From the NCBI RefSeq assembly GCF_000186865.1, contig NW_008705561.1, forward strand, positions 3,053,888 through 3,110,934: a stretch of 57,047 nt of DNA, given 5' to 3'. Both the position numbers and the translations under genes were made by a program. A model generated the notes under the pieces. That model saw only the letters and a program-made list of their open reading frames with translations. It did no database searches and was not told the origin of the DNA. The DNA comes from Aureococcus anophagefferens (lineage: Eukaryota > Sar > Pelagophyceae > Pelagomonadales > Pelagomonadaceae). This document shows positions 50,949-57,047 of the stretch, one piece after another (the first letter of the stretch is position 1; every line of letters begins with the position of its first letter).

Positions 50949-52363
50949 GCCGCCGCGGGGGTGAGGACGTGGGTCGCGAGGGAGAGCGCGAGGAAGAGGA
51001 AAGCGACGAGGGCGAAGTCCCGGGCCTGGAACGCGGCGAAGGGGCAGCCGCCGCCGCCGGTCCCGGCCCGGACGAGCTTCGCGTCGTCCGCGGGCGCGCC
51101 CGTGAAGGGGCAGACGTTGCCGTATTTCGCCGCGAGGGCCGCGCCGCCCTCGCGGGCGAGGAAGGGGCACTGGGGGGGCGAGTCGGGCGCCCTCTTCGCC
51201 GGCGCGCGCGCGTGCGCCTTCTCGGCCGCGTCGGCGCCCAGCAGCGCGACGTCGAGCTCCTTGAGCAGCGCCGTGTTGCGCCGGAAGGCGTCGACGGCCT
51301 CGGCGACGACGGCGTCCGGGTCGGCGACGTCCAGGTCGTCTAAGACCGTGCGGTAGGCGTCCTTGAAGCGCCGGAGCTTGGTAGGTTTCCCGATCCGCGG
51401 AAAGTCGTAGAACGCGACGCCCTCGCCCGCGTCGAGCGTCGTGCCGGACGCGGGCGCGAGGCCGTAGGCGCGGACGACGGCGCGCCGCAGGATCTGGCCG
51501 CCGCTCAGGTCGCCGAGGTAGCGCGTGTAGAGGTGCGCGACGAGCGCCTCGGCGCCCGCGGCCGTCGTCTTCGAACCGTCGCCGAGCAACTCGAGGTGGG
51601 CGACGTAGCTATTCGTCGCCGGGGACCGCAGGGCGAAGGCCTCGGCGCGGCCGACGAGCGCCGCGTCCCGCCGCCGGTAGTAGGCCAGGTCCGCGTCGAG
51701 CGCCGCGGCGCGCCGCAGCGCGTCCGCGCGGCCCTCGGACACGGCCCGCACGGGGCCCGCGTCCGACCGCGCGTCGGCCGCGGCCTCCAGCGCGCCGTAG
51801 ATGCGCCGCAGGGCGGCGACGAGGCAGACGTAGCCCTCCAACGGGGCCTTGCCGCCCAGCAGGAGCTGCACGAACGCGACGTTCTCCGCCTCCGCGTGCG
51901 CGGCCTCCGTCCCGCGCTTGAGCCGGTCCGCGAGGCCGACGCAGGGCGCGCGATGCGTCTCCGGCGCCTTCCCGGCGAGCGCCGCGGCCCACCAGCCGAC
52001 GAACTCGCCCACGAGGGCCTCCGTCTCCTCGCCGTCGGACGCGAAGAACACGTTCTCGCCGGAGTCGGACCGGCCGCGCGTCCGGCGCACGACGACCTCG
52101 ATGAGGCCCGCCGTGTCGCTCGCCGGGTCCGTGTGGCTCAGGGGCATGGTCTCCAGCGTCTCCTTGAGGGCCGTCGACGTCGTCGCGGCGCTGAAGGGGC
52201 ACCCGCCGGCGAAGGCCGGGCACCGGTCCCTGGCCGCGCGCATGAGCATGCCGTCGGCGCCCGCCACGGGGCAGGCCGAGGACGCGCCCGCGTCGTCGGC
52301 CGACCGGGGCATGGCGTCGGGGGCGACCTTGGGCGATTTCGACGGGGAGCTGAGTGACGGCAT
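50945..52363 (-). CDS. HMOX: Heme oxygenase, membrane-anchored, with six Cys-Pro heme motifs
   Basis: 472 residues. The HO core spans ~144-372: LADRLKRGTEAAHAEAENVAFV (proximal heme ligand His156), LVAALRRIYGALE, SYVAHLELLG, LYTRYLGDLSGGQILRR (distal helix GDLSGGQ, 284-290), YDFPRIGKPTKLRRFKDAYR. A C-terminal TM anchor (FALVAFLFLALSLATHVL, ~450-467) fits animal HO-1/HO-2-type ER anchoring. Six Cys-Pro dipeptides (Cys31, 48, 55 before the core; Cys399, 418, 440 between core and anchor), mostly CPF/CPA, resemble heme-regulatory motifs. HO opens heme to biliverdin, CO and Fe2+ (family knowledge). The N-terminal ~140-residue extension (WWAAALAGKAPE) is not recognised. Stop overlaps the convergent GH43 stop. 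Confidence 0.88.
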   Translation of the reverse strand: MPSLSSPSKSPKVAPDAMPRSADDAGASSACPVAGADGMLMRAARDRCPAFAGGCPFSAATTSTALKETLETMPLSHTDPASDTAGLIEVVVRRTRGRSDSGENVFFASDGEETEALVGEFVGWWAAALAGKAPETHRAPCVGLADRLKRGTEAAHAEAENVAFVQLLLGGKAPLEGYVCLVAALRRIYGALEAAADARSDAGPVRAVSEGRADALRRAAALDADLAYYRRRDAALVGRAEAFALRSPATNSYVAHLELLGDGSKTTAAGAEALVAHLYTRYLGDLSGGQILRRAVVRAYGLAPASGTTLDAGEGVAFYDFPRIGKPTKLRRFKDAYRTVLDDLDVADPDAVVAEAVDAFRRNTALLKELDVALLGADAAEKAHARAPAKRAPDSPPQCPFLAREGGAALAAKYGNVCPFTGAPADDAKLVRAGTGGGGCPFAAFQARDFALVAFLFLALSLATHVLTPAAA

Positions 52364-52464
52364 CGCACGCTCGCTCTCGTGTCACATCCGCCAGGCGCAC
52401 GAGCGGAGCGGACTTTGTCACGAGCGGCGCCGACCTTGTCGTGGTCTTGCACCCACCGGGAGCC

Positions 52465-55400
52465 ATGTCGGGAGAGCATGGGCAGCTTCTCGGGGGCCTT
52501 CCGGCCCCTGTAAGACGCTCGTTGTTGGCCGTCCTCGTCGTCGCCGTCGCCGTCGCGTCGGATGCCTGCGACGCCAGCGTGGGCGACGCCGCGGCGCTCG
52601 CCGCGGCGGTGAAGCGCGCCGGTTCGGACGCCTGCGTGGGGCGGATGAACGTCGTGGCCGTGACGGCGGACATCGCGCTCGCGGCGCCGGTCCTCATCTG
52701 GGCCAACGCGTCCGTGTCGCTGGTCGGCCCGCACACGATCTCCGGCGCCGGCGACCACGGCCTCTTAGTGAACCAGGGCGGGTGGCTCGCGCTGTCGGGG
52801 CTGCGGCTCACGGACGGCAACGCGACGGACGGGGGCTGCGTCAGTGCGAGCGGGCTCTCGCTCGCCGTGTCCGACGTGTCGTTCGAACGCTGCGCGGCGG
52901 GGCGAATGGGCGGCGCCATCTATGCGGTTGCTCAATATCTGACGCTGCGGAACGTGACCTTTTCGCGAACGTCCGCCGGCGGCCCCACCACTAAGTGGAA
53001 GGCATCCGGCGGCGCCGTCTTCATAGGGTCAGGATATCCAGATCCCATCTTCCCAAGGACTCTCGTCGTCGACTGCACTTTCGAGGAAACCACCGCGGCG
53101 AGCCCCGGCATCGAGACTATGGACTCGAGAGGCGGCGCAATTTCAGTATTTGCGGGCGAGGCGACGATCGTCGCCAGCACGTTCGTAGGGACGCGGAGCT
53201 CGGTCGCCGGCGGAGCCCTCAGCTGCGAATACGCGAATTGCAGCGTCTCGCGCTCGCTCTTCCGATCGACGAGCGCGGTACGAGGCGGCGCCGTCGCGTT
53301 CGTCGGCCGCGCGCCTGCCCCCGATGGTTGGGGGCGGTCGCTCGTGATCGAGGACACGGTCTTCGAAGGCACCGTCTCGAACTACTCCGGCGGCGCGGTC
53401 TGGGTGTTCGGGGGCAAAGTGGCGGCCGTCGGCGTGACCTTCGACCGGTGCGTCGCGGTGGTCGGCGGCGCCGTCCACCTCCAAAACTTTGAATGCGAGG
53501 AGGGCGTGCCGTGCTTCGAGAGCGACCTCGACCTGCGGCGCTGCACATTCTCTTCCTGTCGGGCGACGGCCGGCGACGGCGGCGGCGTTAACGTGGTGAG
53601 CGCAGGCCGCGTGACCCTCGGGCCGGGCCTCGTCTTCCGGGGCAACGTCGCAGAAACGGGCGGCGGCGGCGGCGCGTACCTCCGCAACATCTCCGGGTCC
53701 CTCGTCGTCCGCGACGCGGTCTTTGCGGAGAACCGGTGCCGCTCGCGCGGCGGCGGCCTCTTCGTCGAATTCCAAGCGCCAAAGCCGCGCGTCGAGTGCG
53801 CGCGCTGCCCGGTCGAGATGGCGAGACAGCCCTGCGCGTACGCGAAGAACGGCACTTGGCGGAGCTGGTACCGGAGCAGCGACGTCGCCACCGTCGTGGG
53901 GTCGACCTTCGTCGGCAACGAGGCCAACTTCTCCGCCGGCGGGCTCGGCGTGACCGGCGGCGTCCGCATGACCCTCAAGGATACGTCGTTCCATCGCAAC
54001 TCCGCGCGGATCAGCGTCCTGCGGCCGTGACGCTTTTCGAGAGCTTTTGACCAGGAAAACAAAAGAGCACTCGTCACCGGTAGGCGCACATGCTCGGTGG
54101 AGGCCTCATGGTCGGCGTGGGCGACGGGAAGACGGCCGTGAATCTCACGACGGCGCGCGCCACCTTTGAGGACAACTCGGCGCTCCTCGGCGCCAGCTTC
54201 TACTCGGAGACGGGGTTGACCGCGAGCTTCCGCGATCGCACGACCTTTTCGCATACGACGGGTATCTTCGTCACGTCGCTGTACGTGTGGATGGGCAACA
54301 TCATCAACCTGGACGCGACGTCGGGCGTGCGCTGCGCCGTCGGCACGACCATCGCGTCGCAGTTCGTGGTCCCGGCGCCCTTCAATTTCACGCCGTTCGT
54401 CTTCTGGTCCAACAGCGAGCTTTGCCCCGACGTGAAGGAGAACGCGATCGGGAGCCTCTACCCGCCGTTCCTCGTCCGGACCCTGTCCGTCGGCTGCGAG
54501 CCCTGCCCGCGCGACTCGTACACGCTTGGCGCCGGGTCGTGGCTGGGCACGGAGAGACGCGACGCGGCCTGCCTGCCCTGCCCCTACGGCGCGACGTGCG
54601 AGGCGGGCGGAAGCGGCGTCGTCGCCAAGCCCGGCTACAAGGGCGAGGTAGCGGGCTCCGAGGGCGAGATCGGCGCCCCCGTCGTCGCCTTCGAGCGGTG
54701 CCCGGACGGCTACTGCTGCGGCGACGGCCGCGCGCCGTGCGCCGCCTTCGACAGCTGCGCGGAGCACCGCGAGGGCCCGCTCTGCGGCTCCTGCGCGCCG
54801 GGCTCGTCCGCGGCCCTGTTCACGGACGCGTGCCGCGACGACGGCGCCTGCGGCACGGCGGGCGGGCTCGCCCAGGTCTCCGTCTTGGTCCTGGCCGCGG
54901 CGGCGGCCTACGCGATCTACCTCTACTACCTCCCGGGCTCCTACGCGTCCGACATGAGCCTGTGCGTCTACTTTTGGCAGAACTGCTTCGTCGTGTTGCA
55001 GACGGGCGGCTCGCTCGACCGCCTCTCGGCCGACGCCGCGGGCGTCGCGCGCGCCGTCGGCGACGTCGCGCGGGTCCGGCTGTCCCTCGGCGGGTCGCGC
55101 GGCTACTGCCTCTACGCGGGCGCGACGACCGTCGCCATGATCGGGCTCAACTTCGTCATGCCCGTCGCGGTCCTCCTCGCGACGCTCCTGCTCCACACCG
55201 TCGCGCGCGCCGGCGGCCGGCGCGCCGCGCGCCGCGACGGCGCGCTCGACGAGGCGCTCCTCGGCGGCGGCGCCGCGGCCGCCGCGCCGCGGCTCGCGAC
55301 GGCGCTCGTGAACCTCGGCTTCCTGCTGCTCTCGACCTTTTTCAGCACCATGACGGCGCTGCTCGGCTGCGTGGGCGTCAAGGGGCTCGAGGGCGCGCGG

Positions 55401-56078
55401 CTCTTCGTCCAGGCCGACATCGCGTGCTACCGCCCCTGGCAGGCGCCGCTCTTCGTCGTCGCGGTGCTCGTCGGCGGCGCCTTCGCCGCGCCGCTGGCCG
55501 CGCTGTGCCTCGGCCGCGGCGCCGCGGTCGACCGCCGGCTCGAGGCGGTCGGCGGCCGGGCCTGGACCTTTTCGCGCGACGTCATGGCCGAGCCCTTCGA
55601 GCGGCGCCACGCGGCGTGGGGGAGCGCCATCGGCGCGCAGATCCTCGCGTTCGCGTGCCTCGCCGCCCAGCCCTGGGCCGCGACCGTCCGCGTGCTCTTC
55701 ATGCTCTCCGTCTCCGTCGCCGCCGCGCTCGCGCACTCGCACGCCATGCCCTTCAAGAGCGCGGACACGAACTACCTCCAGGGCGCGCTCCTGACCGCGC
55801 TGCCCGTCTTCTGCGCGCTGCAGCTCCCCTGGAGCGTGACGTCGACGATCAACGCGCCCGTCGGGCGGGACGACAAGCTCCCCGTCATCGCGAACCGCTG
55901 CGCGAAGTGCTCCCTGGCGATCCTCGCGCTGCCCTGCGCGTGGGCCGCCGCGATGGTCTACCAGCAGCGCCACGTCTGGGACGACGTGGCGGCGCGGGCC
56001 GGCCGCGCGTCGAATTGGCTCCGGCGGCGCGTGCGGCGCCGCCCGCGGGCCGACGCTTCGGAGATTCGAATAAATTAG
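52465..56078 (+). CDS. Beta-helix ectodomain + Cys-rich + multi-TM protein (two exons)
   Basis: Exons 52465-54015 and 54084-56078 give 1181 residues. The signal peptide is RRSLLAVLVVAVAVASDACD. The ectodomain is a Pmp-like/parallel beta-helix with recurrent 'GG(A/G)-hydrophobic' rungs (GGAIYAVAQYLTLRNVTFSR, GGAISVFAGEATIVASTFVG, GGAVAFVGR, GGAVWVFGGKVAAVGVTFDR, GGGVNVVSAG, GGLFVEF, GGGLMVG). Then comes a Cys-rich EGF-like segment (CEPCPRDSYTLGAGSWLG..CLPCPYGATCEAGG...CGSCAPGSS). The C-terminal ~400 residues have about eight TM helices (SVLVLAAAAAYAIYLYYL, MIGLNFVMPVAVLLATLLL, VNLGFLLLSTFFSTMTALLG, LFVVAVLVGGAFAAPLAALC). Such architectures occur in stramenopiles; a surface adhesion or sensing role is inferred. 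Confidence 0.8.
54016..54083 (+). other. Short intron, 68 bp, related to intron at 43783
   Basis: GT-AG, phase 0: the frame stops within the intron (TGA) and resumes with AHMLGGGLMVG, completing a beta-helix rung. Shares TTTTCGAGAGCTTTTGACC-like sequence, GAGCAcTCGTcACCG and GGTAGGC with the sulfotransferase intron. Confidence 0.85.
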
Positions 56079-56312
56079 CGAGGCCTCTGCGGAAATCTCC
56101 GACGCACGCGAGTGCAAGACCCCCCCCCAAACCGCGACGTGAGCGAAGCAAATTAAGAGAGCGCGGGGGCGGCGCCGCGCGACAGTCTGAATACTTGCAG
56201 CAGAGACGCAAAAGAAAGTCGCATCGAGGACGGAAGCGGATGCGCGGGACGAGAGAAGGAGCGAACGAGGCGTCGCCGGTGATGCTCGTCCGCGGGGTGA
56301 TGAAGTCGCCGC

Positions 56313-57047
56313 TCAGCAGTTCGTGAGCCGGCCCTTCTCGCCGCCGGAGCCGTTGCAGTCGCACAACGAAAAGCACTCGTCCTGCGAGTCGGCGGTGCCC
56401 CAGAGCGTGCGGGTCGTGCCGGACGACGGGCACCGGGGGAAGCAGTCCATCGTCTCCGGGGGCGTGCCGTGCTGCCCCGTATTGTAGTCGTCCCAGAGGC
56501 AATACTCGGCCGTGCCGGGGCCGATGCTCGTGGACATGCAGCTCTGGCAGCGGCTCAGGCACTGCGGGTCGTCGTCGACGGCCGCGGCGCGCGCGCCGTC
56601 GGGGAGCGGGTAGTGGTCGCACGCGGACGCGTCGCTGCCGTCGACGAAGAAGTTGAACGTGTTCCAGGTCGCGCAGCCCAGGTCCCAGGCGCTCCCCGCG
56701 TGCGCGGCGGCGTACTTGACCGTCGCCGCCACGGGCGCCGCGACGGCGGGCCCCGCGACCTGCGCCCACGCGTCGAAGTCCCGGAGCGCGGAGGCCGCGG
56801 GCGCGTGGCGGTGCGCCGACGGCCAGTAGCCGTCGGGCAGGAGGTCCACCCCGGCGACGACGGCGCCGCGCACGGCGGCGTCGCGGTAGTAGGCCGCGAG
56901 GATCGCCTCGTGGGACCGCAGGGCCGCGAACGCCTCCGGGAGGTCCGTGCGGTTCGCCGCCGCGGCGCGGAACCTACGCCGCGCGTCGGTCGCGACGGTC
57001 CGTCGCGGTCCCGGTCGCCGGCTCTCGAACGCCGCCGCGGATGCGGG
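56313..57047 (-). CDS. Cys-rich secreted-type protein, C-terminal part (cut by window edge)
   Basis: The frame is open from the right edge to the stop at 56313-56315, about 244 residues, without a credible start in the window. A helical segment (AAYYRDAAVRGAVVAGVDLLPDGYW) is followed by a second (ALRDFDAWAQVAGPAVAAPVAATVKYAA). The last ~110 residues have 12 or more cysteines in pairs: CATWNTFNFFVDG, CDHYPLPDG, CLSRCQSCMSTSIGPGTAEYC, CFPRCPSSG, CFSLCDCNGSGGE, ending LTNC. The disulfide-rich tail suggests secretion. No family recognised. Confidence 0.6.
   Translation of the reverse strand, partial: PASAAAFESRRPGPRRTVATDARRRFRAAAANRTDLPEAFAALRSHEAILAAYYRDAAVRGAVVAGVDLLPDGYWPSAHRHAPAASALRDFDAWAQVAGPAVAAPVAATVKYAAAHAGSAWDLGCATWNTFNFFVDGSDASACDHYPLPDGARAAAVDDDPQCLSRCQSCMSTSIGPGTAEYCLWDDYNTGQHGTPPETMDCFPRCPSSGTTRTLWGTADSQDECFSLCDCNGSGGEKGRLTNC

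Overview
This is nuclear DNA from a eukaryote, most likely a pelagophyte alga such as Aureococcus anophagefferens. That assignment is an inference. It rests on very high GC content (all but a few islands), dense mostly intronless genes, spliceosomal introns, a plastid-division dynamin with an apparent signal peptide, eukaryote-only families (Sec62, U-box, MYND, phosducin-like, PP2C), and above all short intron-forming DNA elements with terminal inverted repeats and 8-bp target duplications. Such 'introner elements' have been described from Aureococcus. A 225-base run of N at 16121-16345 shows this is a draft scaffold.

Layout. 1-7.6 kb: an edge-truncated glycosyltransferase, a small conserved protein, a PAP/fibrillin-like protein, an intergenic stretch, a disordered acidic protein and a GT-A-like glycosyltransferase. 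7.8-19.4 kb: an ankyrin/U-box ligase split by an introner, a PH-domain protein, a large secreted glycosyltransferase, a phosducin-like protein, two low-complexity proteins, a MORN protein broken by the gap, a secreted unknown and a METTL26/DUF938 methyltransferase. 19.9-26.4 kb: an ARC5/DRP5B-like dynamin, a MYND+RING+GST-like protein, then an AT-rich island with one foreign-looking gene between two copies of a short direct repeat. 26.4-38.2 kb: a SAP/duplicated beta-barrel protein, a membrane protein, a TPR protein, an ABHD17-like hydrolase, a frameshifted beta-propeller, a serine carboxypeptidase, a fucosyltransferase-like protein, a CFAP96-like protein, a Nudix hydrolase and a METTL13-like methyltransferase. 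38.3-57 kb: an ankyrin gene with two introners in opposite orientations, an ankyrin/PP2C phosphatase, a small ARM protein, a sulfotransferase, Sec62, a beta-grasp-like small protein, a secreted beta-helix protein, a GH43/CBM6-like enzyme with an introner, a heme oxygenase with six Cys-Pro motifs, a giant beta-helix/multi-TM protein and an edge-truncated Cys-rich protein.

How it fits together. There is no operon logic. Neighbouring genes mostly alternate strand (30 of 38 adjacent pairs in this annotation), so they share short divergent promoters and converge at their 3' ends. In three places the two stop codons interlock within four bases. Many products are secretory or glycan-related: four glycosyltransferase-like proteins, a sulfotransferase, GH43, a beta-propeller and beta-helix proteins. 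This fits an alga with a complex extracellular polysaccharide coat. The most notable system is the set of five introner copies. Each lies between 8-bp duplications that begin with GC or GT. That duplication supplies the 5' splice site, the element supplies the AG, and the two ends of each element match each other even where elements differ.
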